A DNA stretch of 64,000 nt from positions 1-64,000 of the forward strand of contig JANDJZ010000054.1 of assembly GCA_027943245.1 (NCBI GenBank), given 5' to 3'. The notes under the pieces were generated by a model. That model saw only the letters and a program-made list of their open reading frames with translations. It did not search any database and was not told where the DNA came from. Source of the stretch: Acanthamoeba sp. SK_2022b. Its lineage: Eukaryota > Discosea > Longamoebia > Acanthamoebidae. Each line of letters starts with the position of its first letter. The stretch's first letter is position 1. Positions 45,448 to 64,000 of this stretch are shown here, piece after piece. Both the position numbers and the translations under genes were made by a program.

Positions 45448-47098
45448 TGCATAGACCTGCTGATGGTGTTGCTCCTTAAACCACCTCTATTATCAAATGA
45501 GAGGTCCAGTCATTTTAAAATTGATTTTGATTTCATGATTTAGCTCCTCAAATTAGGTTTTAACTCCAATTTTGCAAAGATAAATTTACTTTTGGTGAAA
45601 AATCCAAAGATAACAAGTGATTTTTATTGCATATTGAAAGATGTCAACTTATAAATCCACCATAACCCATGTTACAATGGCCACTTCTCCAACAGTAACA
45701 ACAAGTATCACTGAGGACTGCCAGGGCATTTAGTTGGCAGCCCAAATGCTGTGCTGCTTGCACACAGAACACAATGGCTCTGCACTTTCTTCATCTCCTT
45801 CACCTCTTAATTGATGGCATGGCATCAAGGTTTTGCCAATGCACCTCCTTCACCACACACACACTTACTTGCAACCATAGTGCCACATGTGCCATGTTCA
45901 TGCAGCTCCTCTTCACCACACATCACAACCTTACATCTGGTCATGTATGAGCATGTGGTGCTGATGGCCTTCTTGGGGTTCATGCTTGCCATACCATTGC
46001 ATATGGGTGTGCAATGCTCATGCACCTCTGTCACCACAAAAATGCCTTCCATATGGTCATGTGTGAGCATGTGATGTTGATGGTCTTCTTGGCGTAACTC
46101 TCTGCTCTACCATTGTGAATGCATACATGTGCTAATGCACCACCTTCCCATCCATGGGCAGTGGGTGACAACACAGTCTTGCCAATTCAAGCATTACTCC
46201 CAAGCCTGTTGCCTGAGACCACTGCCCAGGCACATGCACAGCCTTGGCATGGTGCCATCCTGCTCATACATAATTCTAATACACCTCTGCACAGACAACA
46301 GTGCATCCATCATCTGGGTAATTACAATGAGAAACACACACATCACCCAATATCTTCCATTTTTAGGTTGTTTTTTCATTGTGTATGCATACACAGTCCT
46401 AAAGTGCTCCTTTACCTACATCAAACTATCCATTTCCTTTGTTCTTCAATTGTGCAAGGGCAGCAGAAAGGAAACATGAATGATTATATATTGTCAAAGG
46501 CAGTTTGTAGCACCTGGCTTGCTGATGCAGGTTGTGCAATGATTTTTTGAGGGCTGCATCCTCATTCTGCACATATGTATCAGATAGACTTGTATGAATA
46601 AATGGCAATATGGTTACCCTGCACATACAGGACCAGATTGAGTGCACATGTAGTGAAAGAGGTGCACCTTTGTGATGGTAATGCAAGCAAAAATGGCAAT
46701 AAGATCACCCACAACACATGCCCAAACATGACAACATAGAGAATGTAATTGTGGGACAGAAGATGTTGGTGGATGTCATATTGACTGCCATGTACATTGA
46801 TGTTCTTGCATCAGATCTTAAGGGTCCCAAGCTCTCCATGACACTAGCAGGTTCTCAGCATGTGCCCACACGTGCATGTGCATGGCCATGTGGCACTTTG
46901 TGTGATGAGGGGCAGGTTCTGCTGCCAACGCTCATTCATGCCCACTACACAAAAGATGCCATCCGTTTTTTACACCTCCATTGACAGTAAAGACCACTGA
47001 CAAAAAAGATTTTCCTTTATTTCTTTCAACAAAGTCCGGTAATTCTGAGTTAGGAGCAGCGTTTTCCTCTGGCTTGTTGCACCGACGTACAAACCAAG
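45448..47098. other. CpG-poor intergenic island
   Basis: About 1.65 kb of AT-richer sequence with rare CpG and frequent TG/CA, with many CATG/TGCA words. It holds the imperfect tandem repeat described separately. No transposase, reverse transcriptase or conserved ORF was found. Confidence 0.6.
45838..46150. repeat. Imperfect tandem repeat, period about 60 and 116-120 bp
   Basis: TCATGTATGAGCATGTGGTG at 45941 recurs as TCATGTGTGAGCATGTGATG at 46057, followed in both by near-identical CTGATGGCCTTCTTGGG-like sequence. TGCACCTCC/TGCAGCTCC/TGCACCTCT words start at about 45840, 45901 and 46021. About three diverged units. Confidence 0.6.
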
Positions 47099-49885
47099 AT
47101 GGAGCGGCTGTTCGCATCTTTGATGCTGCTCTGCACTTTGTCAGCCCACGGTAGGTTCTATGCATATTTGGTCCGCGTCCTCTGGCGCCCTGTAACTTAT
47201 CTTCATACCCACCCACAAGGATTAGGGTTGCCGGCCTTGAGCCGAGAAGGCTCCCTCCTGAACGAAGGCTCGTTCACAGATTTAACTTCAGTCATTGAGG
47301 GGCGCAGCCAGTATTCTTTCCCCTCTGCCCGCATAGACTGCGACCTGTGGCGAACTCTCCTGGTCGCCGCCGCCGAGCGGGACGTCTACACGACCGCCAA
47401 CGTACTTGTTGCTTCCGCCATCTCTGCTGCCAGCAGCCCAACCGCTTTGGTGCTAAGCTACATCCTCACTCCGAGACTATTGTTGTGTGGCTGTAGTTGG
47501 CTCTGCGTCGCATCGATGCCCTGAAGGCGCAGCAGCCCGCCCTCTTCGCGAAGCTCACGTGCGTCGGTTCTGAGGTGCCACAACTGCCAGACCCCTCCCT
47601 CCTTGCTTCACCGCTGATGAACGGGAGCTACTCATCGCTTGCCTTCCGCATAGACAATCGAATCGCAGCGCTTGGCCAATCCTCAGCTGTCCTACTACAT
47701 CGTTGGCGCGGATCAGGAGGAAGATCAAGAGCTGTGGTCGGCAGGCCGCCCCTTCCTCCCTGTTAAGGTGGGCATCGATGCCACCCTGTCCGCCTGCGCT
47801 CCCTCAGATTTCCTCTACCTGCCCTCGCGCTACGAAGCCCCGTCCGTGGCCTCGTCTCGATGCGTTGTAGCCGCTCACGAATGGGACAGCGGCGTTGAAG
47901 AGGTTAGTCTGCGCTGATGCGATCTGCTGGCCATTGAGATCTATTGCGCTGACCCTGTCTGTGGCTGCGCAGTTCGCCAAGCAGGTGGCCACTCAAAGGT
48001 CAGGCTCGGCCCAGTGGCGCGTAAGGAGCATGGAAGAGGTGGTATGTAAGACTTGGTTGTCCTCTCAGGTCTCATCGAGCCAATGCTATCCAATGAGTTA
48101 GAGCCTGCTGACAGATCTGGTTGCGTCGGCGCATGGTGCAGACCAACCAGGTGACCTTCACCCTGTCCGCGTTTGTGCTCAGCGTGGTGGAGCTGCCCGG
48201 CCGGCAGTACCTTGTGGCAGTCTACCGAAGGAGCACCTCGGCGCCAGACGAACTTATCGAACGAAACGTGGAGGTGCTCCTGGCCGATGAAAACGGCGAT
48301 GAGAATCAGGTGCACTCCTAACATTGAGTAGAATGGATGGATGGGTGGGTGGCTTACGATAGTGTGGTGTTGCTAGATCGTGGTGTCTTCGTCGCTGTCA
48401 CCCAAGAAGAGGGCCGCGCCCGTCTATCGGATCTCGAAATTCTCGCGCCTCTCATCTCCCAAGTAAGGACAGACTTCTCTTGCACTTGGTGCGTTAATCT
48501 CACTCGCGTAGTGATGGCAGTATTGGGAAGGGCAAGCGGGATGGCCATCTGAGCTCCCGCACGCTCATGACCTACAACATCTGGAACTATAATGCCGACT
48601 GGCAGGAGAGGAAGCGGATGATCGCGCAGTTCGTTACGTCTACGCCAACACTCTCTCGGTGATGCGCCATGCTGGCGAAAGGCTCACAAAGGTCCCACCA
48701 CAGATCAGCGAGCAGCAGCCAGACTTTGTGGGCGTGCAAGAGATCAGGTACAAGTACTCCGGCGGAACCGACCAGTTGACCGATCTCGTCAACGAATTAG
48801 AGCTCCTCAACCAGACTTACAATCACATCTACCAGCCTGCCATGTACTATGACAACGAGGCACGAAGCTCTTTCTCTCCCTCTCTTTCGCAATCACGTAT
48901 GTAAACTGGAATGTTGCAACGGTTCTAATGCCATGATGGACAGGCCGAGGGCGTGGGAGTGCTATCGCGAGTGCCCATCGCAGCTCATGAATATATCAAT
49001 CTCACCTTCGTCCCTGGTGCGTCTGTGTCTTTGTCTTCCCTTGAGCATCCGGTCCCTCCGCTGTTCAGCATGATTGACCCGTTGCCCCGCAGGAACAACT
49101 GACGGCAATCGACGCATCGTTCTTCGCACGCTGCTCATGGACGCGAACAACTCGCCGTTCAACTTCTTCGTTTCGCACTTTACCTACGCGACCGGCGAGG
49201 GCCAGATGAGCAACGCTTACGGTAACGTTCGTTGCCACCCACAAAACAGCTAGAGTTGGCTCACCTCCACCCATCGCGCATTTAACAGAACTGTTCAACT
49301 TTATGAAGAGGCAGCGACCAGACATTCCGCAGAGCGTGGTCGCCGATTTCAACATCTACGTGGGCCACGTATGATTCTCAGATGGGCCGCGCATGGATGA
49401 GGAAGGCAGGGACTGACTCATTCCATCTTCTTTCTTCGTCTTGCAGGAGGAGCCGACCAACTTCCTCACTGGCAAGCTGTCCTACAGAGGCGTCAGGGGA
49501 GACCTTTCTGATGTGTGGTTGCACGCTCACGGTAAGATCTCGCTCCGCCCCGCGAGTGAGCGCACTGTTTAGTTGATGGAACGACCGTTCGGCGCGCAGG
49601 TACGGATGAGCCGGGCTACACGTTCAGTAACTTGCCCTGGTCATCGGGCCTCATCAACAGGGCCGACCGCATTCTGGTCCGCAACATGCCCCAGCTCCTC
49701 ACGGAGCCCAACACGACCGTCACGACGTACCTCCCTCACCCTGTTTTTTACGCTCTCCAGCCTGCTCACTCACTTTTCCACGCTGCAGTGGTCGCGTCAC
49801 GCCGGGGAATAACCCCGCATCAGACCACTTGGCCGTGTCCTCCCACGTTTCGTACACCACGGGTTTCGCGGCCTCGCGGACATAG
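47099..49885 (+). CDS. Secreted endonuclease/exonuclease/phosphatase-fold protein
   Basis: ATG 47099 opens with a signal peptide (MERLFASLMLLCTLSAHG). The N-terminal half (Ser/Ala-rich, VVAAHEWDSGVEE, VVELPGRQYLVAVYRRS) has no recognised domain. The second half is an EEP catalytic domain: LMTYNIWNYNADW, the Glu-bearing DFVGVQEIRYKYSGG, VGVLSRVPIAAHEYINLTFV, FFVSHFTYATGEGQMSNAYE, the Asp-X-Asn block VVADFNIYVGHEEPTNFLTG, and the terminal His in NPASDHLAVSSHVSYTTGF. All principal catalytic residues are visible. The family includes DNase I, sphingomyelinases and inositol phosphatases. The substrate cannot be assigned. No membrane anchor follows the stop at 49883-49885. Confidence 0.8.
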
Positions 49886-50039
49886 GCGGGTCTCCCTTGG
49901 GTTGAGACCCGGGATGACGAGCTTTTCTTCCGGCGATACGCGAAAGTTGTGGAAGCCCCCATTGCGCCATAAATTGTAAGCGTAGTTTATTGCACCCAGC
50001 ACAAGGCAGAAGACTTTGCTTCTTTGATCAGAAACACAA

Positions 50040-52641
50040 ATGGAGGACGTGGACCAGCTGAAGAGGGAGAACGAGGAGCTCAAGCGACAGCTTGCAGAGT
50101 ACCAGAAGAGTGCTAGAGTAAGTTGAGAGTTTTAAATCTGCATGCAAAAGGGTGGGATTTAATATTTTTCTCAAATTGGTGGTGCGATTTTGATGGATGC
50201 AGCCCCACGATGCAGTGCTCACGTCTGTCTCGCCTGGAGCGGACCTCGATGAGAAGGCTGCTCTGACCATCGTCGTTTTGGGTATGTCCAAGAAACCTGG
50301 ATCTTGCAACTCCCTGACTCACATCGAGCGTGACAGGCGCCTCTGGTGACTTGGCCAAGAAGAAGACCTACCCGGTCCTCTTCTCGCTGTACCTCCACGG
50401 CTTGCTGCCGCCCCACGCCATCATCTACGGCTTTGCCCGAAGCAAGCTGGACGACGCCGAGTTCAAGAAGCAAATTTCGCGCCAGTACGCAGCTCCCCTT
50501 GCCGTTGCTGGTGAGGAGTTTGTGTCCGTCAGCTGACTCGCGTTTGGTGTTTGCTGAAGCTTTAAGAAGGCATCCGAAGAGAAGGTCAAGGGCTTCCTGG
50601 ACCGATGCTACTACTTCAGCGGCCAGTACGACTCGGCGCAGTCCTTCACCGAGCTCGCAAAGGCCATGCAAGAGAAGGAGTCGGCGTTCACCGCCGGTTC
50701 GCAGGTTCATCTGCCCTCCCTTCGTTGCTGCGCCTGGGCCGAGTGACGTCTTACGCTCACCTCATGTGATATGTGCTCGGTGTAGCCCGCCAACAGAATT
50801 TTCTACATGGCGATCCCCCCCTCGATCTTCTTGGACGTCGCCAAGGCGATCCAGCCCGCAGCAATGAGCAAGGTATGCTCGCAACCAGCGCTTTGCCTAT
50901 TTAAGCTGTGCCGCACGACACGCATCGGGTGACAGCCAACTGACATCGAGTGCAACCAAACAGACTGGATGGAATCGTGTGATCGTGGAAAAGCCGTTCG
51001 GCCACGATCTCGACTCCTCGCGGGCGCTCTCCAGCGCCATGTCGCAGCTTTTCACCGAGGATCAGCTCTACCGCATCGACCATTACCTCGGGAAGGAGAT
51101 GGTGCAGAATCTGATGGTGCTCCGTTTCGCTAACAGCGTCTTCGAGCCCATCTGGAATCGCAACTTCATTTCCAATGTCATTATCACGTTCAAGGTTGGC
51201 CTCCCTCCTATGCATTTCTCATCCATTTTAGGTCTCCTGTGGAGCTCAACGCGCGGGCTCTGGAATAACACAAATACAGGAGGATATCGGTACAGAGGGA
51301 CGCGGCGGCTACTTTGACGGCAACGGTATCATCCGCGATGTCATGCAGAATCACCTCATTCAGATCCTCGCTCTCGTTGGTATGGAGGCTCCCATCAGCC
51401 TCAGCGCTGAGGACGTCAGAGATGAAAAGGTGCATCATTCCCTCTCTCTCCCTCTCCGCACGCATGCAGGGTCAACGTTTACTCAACCCATGTTTTTATT
51501 GTTCAGGTCAAACTGCTGCGTGCGGTGTCCGCGCTCACCCTGGACGATCTTGTGATCGGCCAATACACCGCTAGTCCCGATAAATCGAAGCCCGGCTACA
51601 AGGTATGCCACGCCGCCAGCGTGTGTTTGAGTCCTAGGGCGCTCTTCAGGAACTTTGCTTGCTCACTCTGGGTTTTCCTCCAATGGGGGCCAATGCTGCA
51701 CATCTTCAGGAGGACCCAGGTGTGCCCCAGGACTCAGTTACACCCACCTTCGCTGCTGCGGTGCTGCACATCAACAACTCTCGCTGGGCCGGCACCCCCT
51801 TCATCCTCAAGTGCGGCAAAGGTGGCTTCCCTCGCTCCCCTGAGTTTTCTTTTTCTTTCCATGCCTGATGATGACCTGTCGTTTTTTATATCTTATTTTT
51901 ACGGTCGCTCCCTCCCTCACCTACAGCCCTGAACGAGCGCAAGGCCGAGATCCGCATTCAGTTCAAGTGCCCGTCCGCTTCTCTGTTCCCCGTACGTACC
52001 TCCCACCCTCCCTGTCAAGAGCGATGCCCCACTGACGGCGCGTGGACTCATCTGGTGCGTGGCCACAAACGTACAGAACTGCTCGGCGCCCAACGAGTTG
52101 GTGCTTCGTGTGCAACCTAACGAAGCTGTCTACATGAAGATGTTGACCAAGAAGCCTGGCCTCACCACCGCGCTGGCACAAAGCGAGCTGGACCTCTCCT
52201 ACACGTCCCGATTCGAGGACTTGGAACTGCCGGACGGTGCGTGCTCTGCTCTCTCCCCCTAGAATGACAGTACCGGTAGCCTGCCTTGCTGACGTTGTTT
52301 CTCAGCCTACGAGCGTTTGATCTTCGACGTCGTCAAGGGCGATCACAATCTCTTTGTGCGCAACGATGAACTTGAAGCCGCATGGAAGATCTTTACTCCC
52401 ATTCTCCACCACCTGGAGAAAGAGAAGGTATCCTTCTTCCCATCAGTTATCATGTCATCGTGCATCGTCACCACATGTTGCTTACGGAGACTCACCGCTT
52501 TGGGGGGGCGAGCAGATCCAACCCGACTTGTACGAGTTTGGCAGTCGAGGCCCAGCATCGGCGGACAAGCTCATTGCTGCCCAGGGCTATCGGCTCACCA
52601 CCGGCTACACCTGGCCCGTCAACAGAAAGGCCCAGCTGTGA
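50040..52641 (+). CDS. zwf: Glucose-6-phosphate 1-dehydrogenase
   Basis: ATG 50040 opens with [20 protein letters not shown], a coiled-coil-like leader not usual in G6PD. The NADP-binding block [20 protein letters not shown] is at about 50270-50380, [18 protein letters not shown] at about 50440, [14 protein letters not shown] at about 50790, [17 protein letters not shown] at about 50980, and the substrate/active-site motif [19 protein letters not shown] at about 51070. Later blocks are [36 protein letters not shown] and a C-terminus ending WPVNRKAQL. It catalyses the first NADPH-producing step of the pentose phosphate pathway in the cytosol. Introns are short GT-AG. AATAAA follows at 52667. 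Confidence 0.95.
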
Positions 52642-52666
52642 GAGGCAGGGTCTCGTGTTCGTCTGC

Positions 52667-52672
52667 AATAAA
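52667..52672 (+). terminator. AATAAA polyadenylation signal of the G6PD gene
   Basis: Canonical signal 26 bases past the G6PD stop and 83 bases before the next ATG. Confidence 0.65.
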
Positions 52673-52754
52673 ACCATTGGTCTTCAGAAAAGAAAAAAAG
52701 ATTTTAAAATGATTTTGTCTCAATCTCTTTATGTAAAATCAAATCGGCAGCTAG

Positions 52755-54919
52755 ATGAGGGCGGCAACAGCGGGCAGGCGCATCACGGCTTCGATTGCCC
52801 CTCGGAGCGGAGTCCCGGGCAGCACACATGGATGGAATCTTGCGGCATCTTCCACACGATTTTCTCCGATTAATTCACCTCTTCCTTTCAATGCTCGTCT
52901 GCACAGCTGCGCGACACCCGCTGCACCGAGGGCGACTTCGCCACCCGCTTCTCGGCGCACCAACCTCTTTGGCCTCACCAGACCCGAATTCGAGGAACAG
53001 CTGAAACAGGATCTAAGCTCACACGGCTGGACCAACCTCCATTCGAATATTCTATGGGGCTTCATCAACCGCTACGGTGCGTCAGAAGCCGCCTATGTTC
53101 TCCACGTGTGTGCACGAGGCGGAGCTCGCGCTCACCGCTTGTGCAGGCAAGACAGCGCTCCACTTCAAGAGCATAAGCGGCATTCGGCAGGAGCTGAGGG
53201 AGAAGTTGATACAGTTATACACGCTGGAGCAGGGCCGCGTCCTCACCCACAGCACCTCCGATGATGGCACCCGCAAGTTCCTCATTCAGTTTGCCGCCGG
53301 TCAGGAGGTCGAGAGTGCGTCTTCGCCCGCCCGCCCTCCCGCCCTAACTTGCTCACCTGATACGCATCAGGCGTGTTCATTCCCGAGCCGACCCGCGGCA
53401 CGCTGTGCGTCTCGTCGCAGGTCGGCTGCACCCTGTCATGCAGCTTTTGCCACACTGGCACACAACCCGTGGTACACTCAACGTATTTGCCTCTTACCGC
53501 ACAACGATCACCACCTCATTGTGATGCGTGTGCGTGTGCGTGTGCGCGTGGCAGCTGCGCAACCTGACAGCGAGCGAGATCTTGAGTCAGGTCATCCACG
53601 CCAAGCGAGTGATGGACGACTTCCCCACGATGGACGACATTGAGTCGCGAAAGCAGGCTATTCTCGACAAGAGGCGGCGCATGAGGCAAACTTACGCTAT
53701 GCAGTTTGGTAAGGGTAAGGGTGACAAGGCTCAGGACACGCCGCAGGCGGAGGCGCCCGCGCCGAGAGCCCTACCAGAGTCGGAGGTGTCCGAGCCACAG
53801 CGCAGCATCACCAACATCGTCTTCATGGTTTTACAGACCTCCCCTATTGCTGAGTCGACGCAAGCAGTCGCTCACACCACTACCGTTCTATATGGTTGCG
53901 CAGGGACAGGGCGAGCCGTTCTACAACTACAGGAATGTGAGGCAGGCCATCGAGGTGCTGTGCGACCCTGCTGGAATCAGCATCGGTCAACCCAAGATCA
54001 CCGTCTCCACCAGCGGCGTCGTGCCCAACATCTACCGGCTTGCCGAGGATACCAAAGTGAACCTGGGTACGCCATTGTCGGGCTTCGCGCTCTGATATTT
54101 GTTAATTGGACCCCAACTCAATACTTGCCAATTGAACCGCAGCAATCTCTTTGCACGCCCCCAACAACAAACTGCGGTACTTGCTTTGGCCCGCTTCTGG
54201 CGCACGAGTGTTCGTCTGCTCACGGTTCTGTTACTTCTCCCTGGCAGAGATGAGCTGGTGCCCATCAACAAGCAGTACCCGCTGGAACAGCTAATGGAGG
54301 CCTGCCGTGCCTTTATCTCACAAAAGAAGAAACGAATCATGTTCGAATACGTTATGCTCAAGGTCTGTCTCGCGGCGCGCGCCCTCTCCCCGAACGGTGT
54401 GGTTGTTGTTGTTGTGTGTTGCGTGCGCGAGCCTTTTGTCCCTTCTAACTGGTGCCCTTCTATCACCAACCAGGACATCAACGATCGAGAAAAGGATGCA
54501 CTCGAGCTGGTCAATCTTCTCCAAGACTTCCCCTATTCCCTCATCAATCTCATGTGCGTCTTCACTATTTTTATTATTTTCATTTTCATTTTATTTTTAT
54601 CTCTAATTAACCAACAACGGCAACAGCCCTTTCAACCCCTGGCCGGGCACCAAGTACGACTGTTCGGCGGAAGACCAGATCATGGCCTTCCACAAGGTCC
54701 TAGTCGACCATCAGCTTCCCGCCACTATCCGATGGCCCAGTACGTGTAGCTTGCAGTCTCACTTTATTGCGTGGAGCTGAAGATTCCACCACCTTCTGTT
54801 GTGCAGGAGGGCGGGACATCATGGCCGCGTGTGGTCAACTGAAGACGCACCATGATCGAATGAAGACACAACGAGCAGACGATACAACTCCATTGCGACA
54901 GACGGTGGTTCTGCCCTAG
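52755..54919 (+). CDS. rlmN: RlmN-family radical SAM methyltransferase, putatively organellar
   Basis: ATG 52755 begins a leader of about 70 residues that is Arg/Ser/Ala-rich with almost no acidic residues (transit-peptide-like). Then come [18 protein letters not shown], a CX3CX2C radical SAM cluster in [18 protein letters not shown] (about 53405-53463), [15 protein letters not shown], an inserted charged linker (about 53640-53800), [12 protein letters not shown] (from about 53908), [74 protein letters not shown] and the catalytic Cys in [11 protein letters not shown] near 54820. RlmN makes m2A in 23S rRNA (A2503) and tRNA (A37). All mechanistic residues seen are kept. Location is inferred. 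Confidence 0.92.
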
Positions 54920-56351
54920 TCCAGGTTTAGGTTAAAATTTGTGTTTTGCCAATAATCATGAGTAACCCTGTCAGCAAAAAATGGAGGTAAGACTTTTGTT
55001 GTGATGTCAGGAGATAAGAATTGAAAATGCTGCCAGATACTTCTGTGGAGTGGCAACATACCACCTTTGGTGAAGTGTGCCCTTATGGTGAGTTTCACAT
55101 GCCTGGGGTCAGTTGAGCAGTTAGACTGCTCATATGACTAAAGTGGAAGATGACCTCAGACACTTGCTGCAGGTTGATACCCACCGAGCAGGTGGCTGAA
55201 GGGAGCAGGAGTATGCCTGCAGAAGAGGACTGGAGGAAGTCACACATGGTGCTTGCTCAGGAATCTGCTCTGGGTACCAGACATCTCCAGCACAAGGAGC
55301 TTGGAAGGGAACTGCTTTTAGAGTTGGTGGCATAGAATGGCCAGGATGTGCAGATGGTGGGGAGAAGACAGCAATCTTCTTTCCTTGATCAAAAGCCTGA
55401 GCAGCACTTGAAAACATAGGAGGTGGTTGTGGTGCAATGTAACATGTGGAGGAAAAAAGGAGTGGGACACACTTTGCCACAGAAGCAGCTTGACAGAGTG
55501 GAGTTTGGCCCAAGTTGGACCTGCTTCTGAGTGGATGCATTGCTTGTACACCTTGGCAGCTTGATGGGCTGGGGAGCTGCTATCCACAGTGGCCAGCCAA
55601 TTATTTTCTCAAGTTAACTTCAGCTTGGTTCACCACCTTAGCAAACCAGTGTTGAGCCACCTAAATGTAATCAGAGGTTGAACATCACAACCCTAAACCA
55701 CCATCTCATCTCAACTAAACAACAACCAACACCACCTGGTTTTGTTAGCCCATCAGTAAATTTAACTTGCTTTTGCTACACCAAAAATTAAGACCATAAA
55801 ATTCAAAATGCTGCGTCTCAGGACAGCTCACTCACCCAACTACAAACTCATGTGCGCCTTGTGCAGAGCAGAACTGCCAACTGTAAAAAACTTCAACTTT
55901 GCCCCTGGCCTCTGGGTTGCCATACATCCAGACAAGGGTGCAAGGGTGGCCAGCACCATGACTTGATAACAAAATCGCATCAGCTGGCTTTCAGGAGCTG
56001 ATGATAGGGGAAGGCATGAAGGAAAAAGTTGCACCTGTCTACCCAACCCCACAAAACAACAAATTATTAACACCATTTTATCTGTGCACTGATACTCTGT
56101 TGGCCTGTCCCTCAGTGCACAGCCAGGCAGACGTGGAGGCCAGCAGGCGCCCAGTGGCCAAGCAGAACTGTAGGAACACAGGGTCAGAAATCATTAAAGC
56201 TCTTCACCTTGTCAACGATCCAGCCCTCCTTGGCCAGGGACTTGCACCCAATTCCTGCATTAGCATGGAGAAGCCAGGGTTGTGTGTGACATGCGTTGGT
56301 GCGCTGTTGACGCCAAAATGAATTCACACCGTTCTCCACACCACAGTGGGC
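54920..56351. other. CpG-poor intergenic island
   Basis: About 1.4 kb, AT-richer and CpG-poor except its last 100 bases, between the RlmN-like and BEACH genes. The ORFs here are short and show no known motif. Contains the SINE-like segment noted separately. Confidence 0.55.
55101..55190 (+). repeat. Possible tRNA-derived SINE head
   Basis: TGGGGTCAGTTG (55104-55115) resembles a pol III A box and GGTTGATACCC (55172-55182) a B box, 57 bases apart, near tRNA-like spacing. The intervening sequence resembles D- and anticodon-arm order but does not fold as an intact tRNA. Confidence 0.3.

Positions 56352-64000
<7,649 letters not shown>

Overview
The window is nuclear DNA of a free-living amoeba, most like Acanthamoeba. 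The evidence is GC- and CpG-rich coding sequence, many short GT-AG introns, tight gene packing, and an amoebozoan gene set: a CARMIL/Acan125 homologue, a PH-PBD-PAK kinase, an LvsA-type BEACH protein, archease and a TBC1D23 homologue. The species is inferred. No rRNA operon, complete tRNA gene, CRISPR array or virus was seen.

Layout, left to right. 1-5500 (+): the 3' part of a TBC1D23 homologue, whose stop codon overlaps the ATG of a bacterial-type TrmK-family tRNA methyltransferase with a transit-peptide-like N-terminus. 5500-11050: an AT-richer, CpG-poor island holding a gene fragment copied from the gene at 15.2-19.9 kb, a CCA-rich repeat, a decayed DDE DNA transposon with terminal inverted repeats, and a broken non-LTR retrotransposon with RNase H. 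11.1-11.6 kb (+): a Pro/Gly/Tyr protein ending in lysine-rich 11-residue repeats. 11.9-14.4 kb (-): fused ATP sulfurylase / APS kinase. About 15.0 kb: a 43-base relic of cytoplasmic LSU rRNA. 15.2-19.9 kb (-): a large unrecognised helical protein. 20.5-23.1 kb (-): a secretory-pathway multi-pass membrane protein. 23.3-26.2 kb (+): zinc-ribbon/PH/PBD/PAK kinase. 26.5-31.5 kb (+): CARMIL homologue. 31.6-34.6 kb (-): ankyrin-SET protein. 34.8-36.6 kb (+): FKBP-TPR immunophilin. 36.7-40.0 kb (-): S9 prolyl oligopeptidase-family peptidase. 40.2-41.1 kb (-) and 41.2-41.6 kb (+): a TMEM135-like protein and a VOC/glyoxalase-fold protein, diverging from 63 bases. 41.9-43.7 kb (+) and 43.8-44.7 kb (-): WDR4/Trm82 and archease, tail to tail. 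44.8-47.1 kb: a weak ORF pair and a second CpG-poor repeat island. 47.1-49.9 kb (+): secreted endonuclease/exonuclease/phosphatase-fold protein. 50.0-52.6 kb (+): glucose-6-phosphate dehydrogenase. 52.8-54.9 kb (+): RlmN-type radical SAM methyltransferase. 54.9-56.3 kb: a third CpG-poor island with a possible tRNA-derived SINE. 56.4-64.0 kb (-): a neurobeachin/LvsA-type PH-BEACH-WD40 gene running off the right edge.

Most genes are independent housekeeping functions. A loose RNA-modification theme is visible: TrmK-like, Trm82/WDR4, archease and RlmN-like. A second theme is actin and membrane traffic: TBC1D23, PAK, CARMIL and BEACH. Exon boundaries were read by eye from GT/AG sites and reading frame. 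They check arithmetically for the ATP sulfurylase, PAK, FKBP, archease and TrmK-like genes, and are approximate elsewhere.
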